A stretch of 64,000 bases of DNA. Origin: Nitrospirillum amazonense. Lineage in GTDB: Bacteria; Pseudomonadota; Alphaproteobacteria; Azospirillales; Azospirillaceae. Positions 10,869 to 19,684 of this stretch are shown one piece after another. A model generated the notes under the pieces. The model was not told the origin of the DNA and did no database searches. It was given only the letters and a program-made list of their open reading frames with translations. Within the stretch, counting starts at the first letter, position 1. Each line of letters begins with the position of its first letter. The stretch spans positions 186,001-250,000 of the forward strand of contig NZ_VITV01000001.1 of assembly GCF_007828035.1 (NCBI RefSeq). The letters run 5' to 3'. The position numbers and the translations under genes are program-made.

Positions 10869-12346
10869 GCCGCGTCTCCTCTTTCACGGACGGGGGTGCC
10901 ATAGGCCTCCGCCGCCACCTCCAGGATGGCGGCCACCAGGTCGGCGGGCGCCGGGTGGTTCCGGCATCCCGGCCCCTCATCCAGCGGGCAGGCCTTATAG
11001 CCGCCGCAGGGGGCGCAGGGCAGCGCCGGCGTGGGCAGGCGATAGCCCGCGCGCCGGGGCGCGTCGGAATTGCCGGGAAAGGTGGGGCCGAACACCGCCA
11101 CGGTGGGATGGCCCAGGATCTGGCTGGCGAAATGCAGGGGAAAGCTGTCGACGCTGACCATGACGTGATGGTCGCGGATCAGGGCCGCCAGCCGGCCGGT
11201 GCTGCCGGCGCTGGCCGGGGTGGCGCCGTCCGCGGCCAGCCCCGGCGCGTCCAGCACCGTGACGGCGCAGCCCAGGCGGACCAGGGCCCGGATCAGCACC
11301 CGGGCTTGAGCGCTGGGATAGGCCTTCAGGGGCCAGCCGCCCGACAACTGCATCAGCACCCGCAAGGGCGCCGGCGGCAGGGTGCAGCGGCCGGCCTTCA
11401 CGGGCGCGCGGCGGTAGAGCGTATCCTCCAGCGTCGCCACCGGATCGCCCAGGGCGAAGCGCGCCTGGTCCACCAGGTTGAAGGGCGTGCGGGAATAGGA
11501 TTTGGAGAAGCGGCAATAGACCATGAAGGTCCCGGCCCGTACCCCGGGGTCAATGTGCGCCAGGCTGTCCAGATAATAGCGGCCGTCGGACACCTCCCCC
11601 GTGCGGCTGACGGCCGGGATGTCCAGCACGATGGGCTCCAGCCGGTTGCCGCAATCCTGGAAGATGTCGAGATAGTCGCGACAGACCACCTGGCGCTGGA
11701 AGGCCAGTTGCCCCGCCGGCACCAGCCGGGAGGCCAGGCTGAAGAACAGCACGTCGCCGGCATGGCCCGGGTGGTGGGCGGCGAAGGGCAGCCGGCGCCA
11801 GTCCGCCCGCGTGCGGATCAGCCGCACGGCATCGGCGCATTGCGCCTGCCAGGCCGCCAGATTGTCGCCCAGGATATAGCCTTGAGCGGTGATCTTGGGC
11901 AGCGGCGCCAGCGGCTTCAGCGGCGTCTGGCGCCGAGGCACGATCTGGCCGGTCAGTTGCGACAGCAGCTGCGCGTCGGTCGCCGCCCGGTTGGCGGACA
12001 GCAGGCACAGGAAGCGGCCCAGGCCCTGGTCGAACAGGGCGCGAGGCAGGACATAGGCGACGGGAAAAGTCTCCGCATCCGTCAGCACACAGGGGCAGCG
12101 CAGGGTGTCGCCACCGCGCAGCAAGTCGGCCAGCCGGGCACCGCGCGAGGCCAGCAGCGGGTTGCCGGTCACCACCGCGTCGGCCCCGGGCACGCGCGCC
12201 AGGGTACGGCGCGCCACCTCCCACACATAACGGCCGGGGGGTGAGGTGGCGCTGTCCAGCAGTTCCCCCCGCGATAGCTCGCCCATGGAGTAGCGGAAGT
12301 CGAACGCCTCCATCCGCCCACCGGTAATCGCGACACCGCCCAGCAT
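10865..12346 (-). CDS. GT9-type glycosyltransferase-like protein (copy 1)
   Basis: A 493-residue cytoplasmic protein. Its C-terminal part carries the heptosyltransferase (GT9) signature: MVSVDSFPLHFASQILGHP, then VAVFGPTFPGNSDAPRR. A cysteine-rich tail follows, with LPCAPC, a further CPL and a last Cys, in a spacing also seen in the neighbouring copy. The N-terminal ~250 residues (including HHPGHAGDVLFFSLASRL) are shared only with that copy and have no clear name. It is the middle gene of a leftward trio and overlaps the WbsX-like gene by 4 bases. Acceptor and donor sugars are unknown. Confidence 0.72.
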   Translation of the reverse strand: MLGGVAITGGRMEAFDFRYSMGELSRGELLDSATSPPGRYVWEVARRTLARVPGADAVVTGNPLLASRGARLADLLRGGDTLRCPCVLTDAETFPVAYVLPRALFDQGLGRFLCLLSANRAATDAQLLSQLTGQIVPRRQTPLKPLAPLPKITAQGYILGDNLAAWQAQCADAVRLIRTRADWRRLPFAAHHPGHAGDVLFFSLASRLVPAGQLAFQRQVVCRDYLDIFQDCGNRLEPIVLDIPAVSRTGEVSDGRYYLDSLAHIDPGVRAGTFMVYCRFSKSYSRTPFNLVDQARFALGDPVATLEDTLYRRAPVKAGRCTLPPAPLRVLMQLSGGWPLKAYPSAQARVLIRALVRLGCAVTVLDAPGLAADGATPASAGSTGRLAALIRDHHVMVSVDSFPLHFASQILGHPTVAVFGPTFPGNSDAPRRAGYRLPTPALPCAPCGGYKACPLDEGPGCRNHPAPADLVAAILEVAAEAYGTPVRERGDAA

Positions 12347-12361
12347 GGTCCCTGCCCCTTC

Positions 12362-13891
12362 CTACGCCGCGTTGTCTTGGGCCGCGTTGTCTTGGGCCGC
12401 GTCGCCCAGGCCCAGGACGGAGGCCGGGCCGGCGCCGTAGACCTCGGCCGCCACCTCCAGGATGGCGGCCACCAGCTGGGCCGGGCGCGGCTGGTTGGCG
12501 CAGTCGCGGGTCATCAGCAGGGGGCAATAGTCCAGGCAGCCGCAGGGGCCGCAGGGCAAGGCGGGGGCCGGCAGGCGGTAGCCCGGACGCCGGGGTGCAT
12601 CGGAATTGCCGGGGGCGGTGCAGCCGAAGATGGCGACGGTGGGATGGCCCAGGATCTGGCTGGCGAAATGCAGGGGGAAGCTGTCGACGCTGAGGAAGAC
12701 GTGATGGTCGTCCAGCAGGGCCTTCAATGCGCCGGTACTGCCGGCCGTCACCACGGTGGCGCCGTCGGCCGCGGCGTCGGGCAGGTCGATGACGCTGACG
12801 ACGCACCCCAGGCCGACTAGGGCACGGATCAGCACGCGGCGGTCCTTGGCCGGATAGGTCTTGAGTTCCCAGCCGCCGGTCAGCTGCATCAGCACCCGCA
12901 TGGGGCCGCCGGGCGGCAGGGATGCCGGGTGGTGCTGGACGGTGGGCGCGCGGGCATAGAGCGTGTCGGCGAAGGTGGCCACCGGGTCGCCCAGGCTGAA
13001 CCGCGCATGGTCGATCAGGTTGAAGGGTGACTTGGCGTAGGCCTTGGAATAGCGGGAGAAGACGATGAAGGTTTCCTCATCCACCCCCGGCGGCAGGTGG
13101 GCCAAGCTGTCGATGAAATAGCGGCCGTCGCCCACGTCGGTGTTGCGCGGCGCCGGCGGGATGTCCAGCACGATGGGCGCCAGCCGGTTGCCGCAGTCCT
13201 GGAAGATGTCCAGGTAGGCCCGGCACACCACCTGGGACTGGAAGGCCAGGTGTTCGTCCGGCACCAGGCGGGAGGCCAAGCTGAAGAACAGCACGTCGCC
13301 GGCATGGCCCGGGTGATGGGCGGCGAAGGGCAGGTCGCGCCAGTCGTCGCGCGCCCGCATCAGCTTCACGGCGTTGACGCATTGGACCAGCCAGGCCTCC
13401 AGGTTGTCGGCCAGGATGAAGCCCTGGGGCGTGCTTTCCGGCAGGGACCCGATGGCGCGCAAGGTGGTGGGCCGGCGCGGCACGAAGCCGCCGCCCGTCA
13501 GGCGCGACAGCAACTGGGCGTCGGCGGCGGAGCGGCTGACCGACAGCAGACAGAGGAAGCGGCCCAGGCCCTCATCCAGCAGTCGGCGCGGCAAGATGTA
13601 GGCGATGGGGAAAGTGCCCTCGTCCGTCACCACGGCCGGGGCGGGCAGCGGCCCGCCCGCCAGCACCAGCTTCGCCAAGCGGCTGGCGCGGATGGGCAAG
13701 ATGGGGTTGGCGACGACCACGGCGTCGGCGGTGGGACAGGCGGCCAGCGTGCGGCGCGCCACCTCCCACACGTAGCGGCCGGGGGGCGTGGTGGCGCTGT
13801 CCAGGATGTCGTTGGGCGTAAGCGCGCCGACGGAAAAGCGGAAGTCGAAGGATTCCACCCCGCCGGCCGTTATCGCCAGACTGCTCAGCAT
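12362..13891 (-). CDS. GT9-type glycosyltransferase-like protein (copy 2)
   Basis: A 509-residue paralogue of the next gene downstream, with the same layout. The GT9 block is SVDSFPLHFASQILGHP followed by VAIFGCTAPGNSDAPRR, and the tail has four or more cysteines (LPCGPCGC, YCPL, DCAN). The ATG at 13891 is chosen because it aligns with the copy-1 start (MLSSLAIT against MLGGVAIT); a GTG at 13903 is possible. The C-terminus carries a short duplicated peptide, AAQDNAAQDNAA, from a 15-bp tandem repeat. Only 15 bases separate it from copy 1, so they are co-transcribed. Confidence 0.72.
   Translation of the reverse strand: MLSSLAITAGGVESFDFRFSVGALTPNDILDSATTPPGRYVWEVARRTLAACPTADAVVVANPILPIRASRLAKLVLAGGPLPAPAVVTDEGTFPIAYILPRRLLDEGLGRFLCLLSVSRSAADAQLLSRLTGGGFVPRRPTTLRAIGSLPESTPQGFILADNLEAWLVQCVNAVKLMRARDDWRDLPFAAHHPGHAGDVLFFSLASRLVPDEHLAFQSQVVCRAYLDIFQDCGNRLAPIVLDIPPAPRNTDVGDGRYFIDSLAHLPPGVDEETFIVFSRYSKAYAKSPFNLIDHARFSLGDPVATFADTLYARAPTVQHHPASLPPGGPMRVLMQLTGGWELKTYPAKDRRVLIRALVGLGCVVSVIDLPDAAADGATVVTAGSTGALKALLDDHHVFLSVDSFPLHFASQILGHPTVAIFGCTAPGNSDAPRRPGYRLPAPALPCGPCGCLDYCPLLMTRDCANQPRPAQLVAAILEVAAEVYGAGPASVLGLGDAAQDNAAQDNAA
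12366..12395 (-). repeat. 15-bp tandem duplication inside the GT9 copy 2 tail
   Basis: GCCGCGTTGTCTTGG occurs twice in tandem at 12366-12380 and 12381-12395. It adds one AAQDN unit to the C-terminus of the protein and keeps the frame. Copy 1 lacks it. Confidence 0.85.
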
Positions 13892-14095
13892 CGCCGCCCC
13901 CACGGATGAGCCGGCGCCCCGCTCCCGGATTCTGCCCCCCGGGTGGCACCGGCAAAAATAGATTCAATTTTAGCTACACGGATGGGGCCGCCAAAACAGG
14001 CGCGGTATTTGCGCAAGGGGCGGTCGCCGCCCCGCCGGTGGTGGGCCGCCCGACTTGCCGCCACAGTGGTAGGATGGGGAAGCGGGGGCGGCGAC

Positions 14096-15982
14096 ATGAC
14101 GGCGGTATCCAAGGAACGGTTGATGGTGTCGCCGGAGCTGGCGGCCCTGTTCGGGCAGGCGCAGCACCATGACCGCGCCGGGCGCCTGGATGAGGCGGAA
14201 AGGCTGTGCCGCCTTATCCTGCGCCGCCTGCCCAACGAGACGGCCGTGCTGCACCTGCTGGGCGTCATCCTCTGCCGCACCCGGCGCCTGGTGGAGGGGG
14301 CGGAGATGCTGGCCGGCGTGGCGGCGGCCCAGCCCGGCAACGTCCCCGCCCTGCGCGCCCTGGGCGACGCCTTCCACGCCCTGGGCCACCTGGCCGACAG
14401 CGTCATCGCCTACCAGCGCATCCTGTTCCTGCAGCCGGGCGATGCCGACGCGCACCTGCGCCTGGGACTGTCGCGCCAGGCCCTGGGCCAGCTGCCCGGC
14501 GCCATCGCCGCTTTCCGCATGGCCGCCGCCCTGAAGCCCGCCGACGCCGACATCCGCGTCACCCTGGGCATGGCGCTGGAGGCGGCGGGCGACACGGCCG
14601 CCGCCCTGGCCGCCTATGCCGACGCCATCCGCTGTGACGCCGACAACGCCCCGGCCTTCCTGGGCCTGGGCAACGTGCTGGCCGACCAGGGCCGCGCGGC
14701 GGAGGCCATCGCCGCCTACGCCCGCGCCCTGCACCTGGCGCCCGATTGGCCGGACGCCCTGACCAACCTGGGCCTGGCCCTGCAGGCCGACGGCCAGCTG
14801 GACCAGGCGCTGGCCCTGCACCGCCGCGCCGTCCAACTGGCCCCCGACACCGCCAACGTGCACGTCAACCTGGGCACCGCCCTGCAACTGGCGGGACAGG
14901 GTGCAGCCGCGGTGGACAGCTATCGCCGCGCCGTGGCCCTGGCGCCGGAGGACGCGACCTGCATGTCCAACCTGGGCCAGGCTTTGGCGGAACAGGGCGA
15001 CGTCGTGGAGGCGCTGGCCGTCCACACCCGGGCGGCCACCCTGGCCCCCGACAACGGCGTGGTGCGCTTCAACCAGGCGCTGGCCTGGCTGCTGGCCGGC
15101 GACGACGCGCGGGGCTGGCCGGCCTACGCCTGGCGCTGGCGCGGCGGGGTGGAGGAGTTGGCGGACCGGGGCTTTGCCGTACCCGAATGGCGGGGGGAGG
15201 ACCTCGGCGGTCGCACCCTGCTGGTGCACGCCGAGCAGGGCCTGGGCGACACCCTGCAATTCGTGCGCTTCCTCAACCGCCTGCCCGGCGATGGCCGCAT
15301 CGTGCTGGAGGTGCAGCCGCCCCTGCTGGCCCTGTTGCGCGGCAGCTTGGCGCACAGAGATGTGGACGTGGTGGCACGGGGATGCCCCCTGCCCGCCTTC
15401 GATTTGCATGTGCCGCTGATGAGCCTGCCGGCAGCACTGGGCATACAGGAGGCCGCCGGGCTGGCGATGCCGGCGCCCTACCTCAAGGCCGAGGCCGATC
15501 GCGTCCGCGCCTGGGCAGGACGGCTGGGTACGGACGCCCTCAATGTAGGCCTCGCCTGGTCCGGCAACCCCAGGCACCGGGCCGACCGGCTGCGCAGCAT
15601 GCCCCTGGCCGACCTGGCCGGCCCCCTGGCGGCCTTGCCCGGCGTGACGCTGTGGCCGGTGCAGGCCGACCGCCGGCGGGGCGATGAGGAGGTGCTGGCG
15701 GCCCTGGGCGTGACCGACGTGGCGCTGGACGGCTTCACCGACACCGCAGCATTGCTGACCGGGCTGGACCTGGTGATCACCGTGGACACGGCGGTGGCGC
15801 ACCTGGCCGGGGCGCTGGGCCGGCCCGTGTGGCTACTGCTGCCCTATGCCCCTGACTGGCGCTGGCGCCTGAACAGCCAGGACACCCCCTGGTACCCGGC
15901 CACGCGCTTGTTCCGGCAAGACCGGCAGGGCGACTGGGCCCCCGTCATCCGCCAGGTGGTGGCTGCCCTGAAGGCGCACTGA
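14096..15982 (+). CDS. TPR protein with GT9-like C-terminal domain
   Basis: A 628-residue protein. Roughly residues 10-370 are a run of about ten tetratricopeptide repeats (repeated pattern of A..L G.....G....A...Y..A). The C-terminal ~250 residues contain HAEQGLGDTLQFVRFL, GLAWSGNPRHRADR and DLVITVDTAVAHLAGALGRP, which is the pattern of GT9-like domains fused to TPR arrays. Such proteins are often found with glycosylation or surface polysaccharide genes. The ATG at 14096 follows a GGGGGCGG stretch; an upstream extension to 13943 is of low quality. It is divergent from the two GT9 genes, consistent with a shared pathway. Confidence 0.8.
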   Translation: MTAVSKERLMVSPELAALFGQAQHHDRAGRLDEAERLCRLILRRLPNETAVLHLLGVILCRTRRLVEGAEMLAGVAAAQPGNVPALRALGDAFHALGHLADSVIAYQRILFLQPGDADAHLRLGLSRQALGQLPGAIAAFRMAAALKPADADIRVTLGMALEAAGDTAAALAAYADAIRCDADNAPAFLGLGNVLADQGRAAEAIAAYARALHLAPDWPDALTNLGLALQADGQLDQALALHRRAVQLAPDTANVHVNLGTALQLAGQGAAAVDSYRRAVALAPEDATCMSNLGQALAEQGDVVEALAVHTRAATLAPDNGVVRFNQALAWLLAGDDARGWPAYAWRWRGGVEELADRGFAVPEWRGEDLGGRTLLVHAEQGLGDTLQFVRFLNRLPGDGRIVLEVQPPLLALLRGSLAHRDVDVVARGCPLPAFDLHVPLMSLPAALGIQEAAGLAMPAPYLKAEADRVRAWAGRLGTDALNVGLAWSGNPRHRADRLRSMPLADLAGPLAALPGVTLWPVQADRRRGDEEVLAALGVTDVALDGFTDTAALLTGLDLVITVDTAVAHLAGALGRPVWLLLPYAPDWRWRLNSQDTPWYPATRLFRQDRQGDWAPVIRQVVAALKAH

Positions 15983-15990
15983 CCCACCAC

Positions 15991-16112
15991 CAGCGGCATG
16001 AAACATGCCGCTGTAGGCCCCGACCGGGGCCGCCGGAGATTTCTGGGGAGCCGAAGGCGGACTGGAAATCGAGGATCAGCCAAAGCCGCGGATGCGGCTG
16101 CCGGCGCGTGAG
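15991..16112 (+). repeat. Structured intergenic repeat, copy A
   Basis: About 120 bases match copy B at 22027-22159. Order: a hairpin with arms CAGCGGCATG/CATGCCGCTG (15991-16013), a hairpin GGCCCC-GACC-GGGGCC (16016-16031), a 39-base block identical to copy B (16032-16070) bounded by GATTTC and GAAATC, and a hairpin AGCCGC-GGAT-GCGGCT (16084-16099). The stems differ between copies but still pair, while the loops GAC(C/T) and GGAT are kept. This indicates a conserved structure, not a coding sequence. Confidence 0.85.
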
Positions 16113-16121
16113 GAACCCGTA

Positions 16122-16628
16122 TTACTGTCCCAGCTTGTGAGCCTTTTCCGTCAGGTAGTCCATGAGGGCCAGCAGCACGCCGGACGCGACGAACACCACG
16201 TGGATGACGGTGGACCACATCAGGTCGCGGTCGCTGTAGTCGCTGACGCTCATGAAGGCGCGCAGCAGCTGGATGCCGGAGATGGCGACGATGGAGGCGA
16301 TGAGGCGCAGCTTCAGCCCACCGAAATCCACCTCGCCCATCCATTCCAGGCGGTCGTGGTGGCTGGCCACGCTGATCTTGGAAACGAAGTTCTCATAGCC
16401 GGCGAAGATCACCATCAGCACCAGGTTGGCGATCAGCGACAGGTCGATGAGCGACAGCAGGCCCAGGATGATTTCATGCGAGGTGGCGCTGGCCAGATGG
16501 TTGATCAGCTCCCACAGCTCATGGACGAAGCCCGCCAGCGGCAGCAGCAGGGCCACCACCAGGCCAAGGTAAAGGGGGGCGAGCAGCCAGCGGCTGGCGA
16601 ACAGCACGCTTTCGATCCACCGGTCCAT
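16122..16628 (-). CDS. UPF0114 family membrane protein
   Basis: A 168-residue inner-membrane protein of the UPF0114 (YqhA-like) family. Four hydrophobic segments are visible at about residues 12-36, 52-78, 106-125 and 138-158. The block GLLSLIDLSLIANLVLMV and the loop ending LEWMGEVDF with GLKLRL are typical of the family. Its function is unknown. The gene stands alone between the structured repeat and the EF-hand lipoprotein. Confidence 0.9.
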   Translation of the reverse strand: MDRWIESVLFASRWLLAPLYLGLVVALLLPLAGFVHELWELINHLASATSHEIILGLLSLIDLSLIANLVLMVIFAGYENFVSKISVASHHDRLEWMGEVDFGGLKLRLIASIVAISGIQLLRAFMSVSDYSDRDLMWSTVIHVVFVASGVLLALMDYLTEKAHKLGQ

Positions 16629-16742
16629 GGGCGTCCTTCCGAAGGGCGACCGCCGGGCGGGCGGCCAAATGCTTGATCGGCGACGACATTACCCGATTCC
16701 GGCGGCCGATTTCGACCGCCTTCGTCGGGAGAGTGCGGGGAC

Positions 16743-17528
16743 TTACATCCCGCCGGGACCGCCCCCGCCCATGCCGCCGCGACCGCCGCCATGCCGGCCG
16801 CCACCGCCCATGCCACCCCCGCCGCCCCGGCCGCCGCCGCCCGGTTCCTGGGTGCTGAGGTCGACCTTCTCGATCTCCTCGATGGTCAGCTGGCCATCGT
16901 GGTTGGCGTCGATGACCTCGAACAAGGCGCGGGCGTAGGCGCGAAACTCATCGCGCGTCACGCGGAAATCCAGGTTGGTGTCGGCCGCCATGATGGGATC
17001 GACCCCACCCCGGCCGCCGCCGCCCATACCGCCGCCCATGCCCCCACCCATCCCGCCGGGACCGCGACCACCGCCGGAAGGACCATCAGGCGATGCACCC
17101 TCGGGACCGGCGCCCGGCGCGTCGCCGGGTCCCCCGTCGGGGCCATCCTGGGGGGGACCGCCATGGGGGCCGCCCTCGGGGGCACCATGCCCCATCAGGG
17201 CCATGCGATCCGCCCGTCGCACTTTCTCCAGCTCGGTCACGTTCAGGGCGCCGTCGCCGTTCAGGTCGTAGTGCGCGAAAACGGCGTCGGCCTCGGCCTG
17301 GAATTCCTCCCGCGACAGCTTGCCGTCCTGATTGGTGTCCACGCGGTTGAACCAGGCGCGCAGCGACACCTTGGCCGCGTCCTCCGACGTGGTGCGACCC
17401 AGCGTCTGCCCAAGGGGCGTGGTGACGGTGTAGAAGGTCTTGTGGCTGGAGCACGCCGCCGTCAGCGCCAACGCGCCCAGCAGGGCCGGGCGAATCAGGG
17501 TGCGGCGACGTGCTGGGGGGCGATGCAT
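16743..17528 (-). CDS. EF-hand lipoprotein with Gly-Met-rich linkers
   Basis: A 261-residue predicted lipoprotein. After an N-terminal RRR and a hydrophobic stretch, the lipobox LTAAC places the lipidated Cys at residue 26. Four EF-hand-like loops are seen: DTNQDGKLSREE (64-75), DLNGDGALNVTE (88-99), DTNLDFRVTRDE (183-194, lacking the usual Gly at position 6) and DANHDGQLTIEE (207-218). Residues 117-175 and 229-261 are low-complexity Gly, Pro and Met. It probably binds calcium in the periplasm. The ATG at 17528 follows AAAGGAA; longer extensions upstream are not supported. The 437-base gap to mlaA holds no gene I can support. Confidence 0.82.
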   Translation of the reverse strand: MHRPPARRRTLIRPALLGALALTAACSSHKTFYTVTTPLGQTLGRTTSEDAAKVSLRAWFNRVDTNQDGKLSREEFQAEADAVFAHYDLNGDGALNVTELEKVRRADRMALMGHGAPEGGPHGGPPQDGPDGGPGDAPGAGPEGASPDGPSGGGRGPGGMGGGMGGGMGGGGRGGVDPIMAADTNLDFRVTRDEFRAYARALFEVIDANHDGQLTIEEIEKVDLSTQEPGGGGRGGGGGMGGGGRHGGGRGGMGGGGPGGM

Positions 17529-17965
17529 CGGGTGTTCCTTTATGTTGCGCGGGATGCGCTGTCGTGAAACCGTCCCCGGGGCCGTCGCCGGCCCGGGCGG
17601 CACGGGGACGCCCGCACCGGACCGGCGCTGGTAACCGGCCCTTGCACGCTTGAGACCCCGCAAACTGTCGGGCTCCGCGCGGCAATGCAGGCCATCCGCA
17701 GCATGATTTGGCCTGCCCCGTTGGTAAACAACGCTTTTACAACGCCCCCTAAATGGCAAAGCCGCCATGCGCGCGCGGCAACAGGGGCCCTGATTTTCTC
17801 ATTTTTGCCGGGCGGGCTCACCGTTATGGTTAAGTCGGTGGCGGCGAGACAGGATCGCGCCGTCCCATCCGCATGGAGCGGGGCCCGCATGCCCCGTCCA
17901 GTCGGCATCCCATCCCTCCGGCCGGTTCCGGCCGTTCCTATCCCGCTGCTGGAGGCATCCCCCCG

Positions 17966-18898
17966 ATGCTGCGTCCCGGTTTCCCCGTCGCTTCCACCAC
18001 CGTTCCCGCCCGGTCCCGCCGGCGCCTGGGCCTGACGGCCGCCGCCCTGCTGGGCATGCTGGCGCTGCCCATGCCGCTGTCCGCCGGCGCCCATGCCCAG
18101 GAGACCCAGCCGCAGCCGCCGCAGGCGGCGGTTACGCCTGACGCCCCGGCGCCCGACGGCGATGGCGCCCGCACCGAGGTGGCCGAGGCCAAGACGGCAG
18201 AGGCGCGCGCCGCCATCGCCGCCTCCCAGGAAGAGGACGCCAACGATCCGCTAGAGGGCATGAACCGCGCCATCTTCTGGTTCAACGAGGGCGTGGACAC
18301 GGTGTTGCTGCGCCCGGCCGCCAAGGTCTACCGCACGGTGATGCCGGACTTCGCCCAGACGGGCATCCGCAACGTGCTATGGAACCTGCGCTCCCCCCTG
18401 ACCCTGGCCAACAAGCTGTTGCAGGGTGACTGGGACGGCGCCGAGGTCGCCACCGAGCGCTTCCTCATCAATTCCACCATCGGCCTGGGCGGCCTGATCG
18501 ACGTGGCGGGCGACCACGGCCTGACCTACGAGTATGAGAGCTTCGACCAGACGCTGGCGGTCTGGGGCGTGCCCGAAGGCTTCTATCTGGTGCTGCCTGT
18601 CCTGGGCCCCTCCACCCTGCGTGACGCCGTGGGCTTTGGTGTCGAGGCCTATGGCGACCCCGTGTCGCGCTATCTCAGCAATACCCACGACGATTGGGCC
18701 AGCTACACCCGCGCCGGCGTCTACGCCGTCGATCTGCGCGCCCAGTACCTGGACGTGCTGGACGACATGAAGCGCAACAGCGTGGACTATTACGCCACCA
18801 TGCGCTCGCTGTACCGCCAGCGGCAGAACAACTACATCCGCAACGGCAAGGTGGACCCGGACCAGTTCCCGTCCATCCCGGACTATGACAGCAAGTAA
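17966..18898 (+). CDS. mlaA: MlaA (VacJ) family outer-membrane lipid transport protein
   Basis: MlaA removes misplaced phospholipid from the outer leaflet of the outer membrane and hands it to the Mla chain. The 310-residue product has the family blocks DPLEGMNRAIFWFNEGVD, NVLWNLRSPLTLANKLLQGD, FLINSTIGLGGLIDVA and LPVLGPSTLRDAVG. The N-terminus (RSRRRLG, then a long hydrophobic segment ending AHA-Q) is a signal peptide, but there is no cysteine, so this is not a lipoprotein as in Escherichia coli. The ATG at 17966 follows GGAGG at 17951-17955. No other mla gene is in the window. Confidence 0.9.
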   Translation: MLRPGFPVASTTVPARSRRRLGLTAAALLGMLALPMPLSAGAHAQETQPQPPQAAVTPDAPAPDGDGARTEVAEAKTAEARAAIAASQEEDANDPLEGMNRAIFWFNEGVDTVLLRPAAKVYRTVMPDFAQTGIRNVLWNLRSPLTLANKLLQGDWDGAEVATERFLINSTIGLGGLIDVAGDHGLTYEYESFDQTLAVWGVPEGFYLVLPVLGPSTLRDAVGFGVEAYGDPVSRYLSNTHDDWASYTRAGVYAVDLRAQYLDVLDDMKRNSVDYYATMRSLYRQRQNNYIRNGKVDPDQFPSIPDYDSK

Positions 18899-18930
18899 GC
18901 CCTCCCGTTCGGATTAGAAGCCTCATCCTC

Positions 18931-18974
18931 AAGGCCTGGTGCACGGTTCGCCCCGCGCACCAGGCCTTGTGCAT
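18931..18974 (+). terminator. Probable terminator after mlaA
   Basis: A perfect 12-bp stem (AAGGCCTGGTGC at 18931-18942 with GCACCAGGCCTT at 18957-18968) and a 14-base loop lie 32 bases after the mlaA stop. The tail GTGCATTTG is weakly T-rich. Confidence 0.6.
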
Positions 18975-19103
18975 TTGGGCCCGTGGTGCCAAGGTCATTG
19001 TGATCACAAGCTTGGGACAGGGGCGCGGCCAGCGCCCCTGCCCTGGCTTCGTGGGAACAAGACCCCCCGAAGACGGGGTCACGCACGAGGAACAGGACCC
19101 ACC

Positions 19104-19664
19104 ATGCCCCTTCCCCGCCCGCAGCCGATGGCGCTGCCGGTCAGCGACCTGACCCTGGATATGGGCCCCAAACTGGACATGGAGCGCTATGTCCCGGCCT
19201 TCCTGAATTCCATCGCCAACAAGCTGTCCAGCGGCGCCTCGCGCCTGTACTTCAAGCACTTCGGCATCGGGGTGGTGGAGTGGCGCATCATCGTCCACCT
19301 GGTGGCGGAGCCATGGTGCACCGCCGCCCGCATCTGCCAGCTCATCGGCATGGACAAGGCCGCCGTCAGCCGCAGCTATGCCCTCATGGAGGATCGCGGC
19401 CTGATCCAGTTCCGCCCGGCGGAGCCGAGGGGCCGCGAGGCCGCCCTGACGGTGGCCGGCCGCGACCTGCACGACCGCATCCTGGTCATGGCGCTGGAGC
19501 GGGAGCGGCGCCTGCTGGCCGACCTCAGCCCGCGCGAGGTCGATACCCTGATCAACCTGCTGGGCCGCCTGCAGGCCCGCATCCCCCACGTCAACGCCTA
19601 CGACCCCACGCCGGAGGAGATCGGCCTGCCGGCGGGGGCCGGGGGGCCGGCCAAAGCCTCCTGA
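19104..19664 (+). CDS. MarR-family transcriptional regulator
   Basis: A 186-residue winged-helix regulator. The block GVVEWRIIVHLVAEPWCTAA, ICQLIGMDKAAVSRSYALMEDRGLI and the wing with RGREAALTVAGRDLHDRI match MarR proteins, which bind DNA as dimers and respond to small phenolic ligands. The ATG at 19104 is preferred, preceded by GAGGAACAGG. The next gene, a CoA transferase, is convergent and ends 20 bases away, so the target may lie elsewhere. No palindromic operator stands out in the upstream gap. Confidence 0.85.
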   Translation: MPLPRPQPMALPVSDLTLDMGPKLDMERYVPAFLNSIANKLSSGASRLYFKHFGIGVVEWRIIVHLVAEPWCTAARICQLIGMDKAAVSRSYALMEDRGLIQFRPAEPRGREAALTVAGRDLHDRILVMALERERRLLADLSPREVDTLINLLGRLQARIPHVNAYDPTPEEIGLPAGAGGPAKAS

Positions 19665-19684
19665 GGCCTTTCGGCACCCCGGGA

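Noticed and set aside
13970-15802. A 610-codon minus-strand frame opposite the TPR gene
   Set aside because: The apparent internal repeats only mirror the TPR repeats on the other strand.
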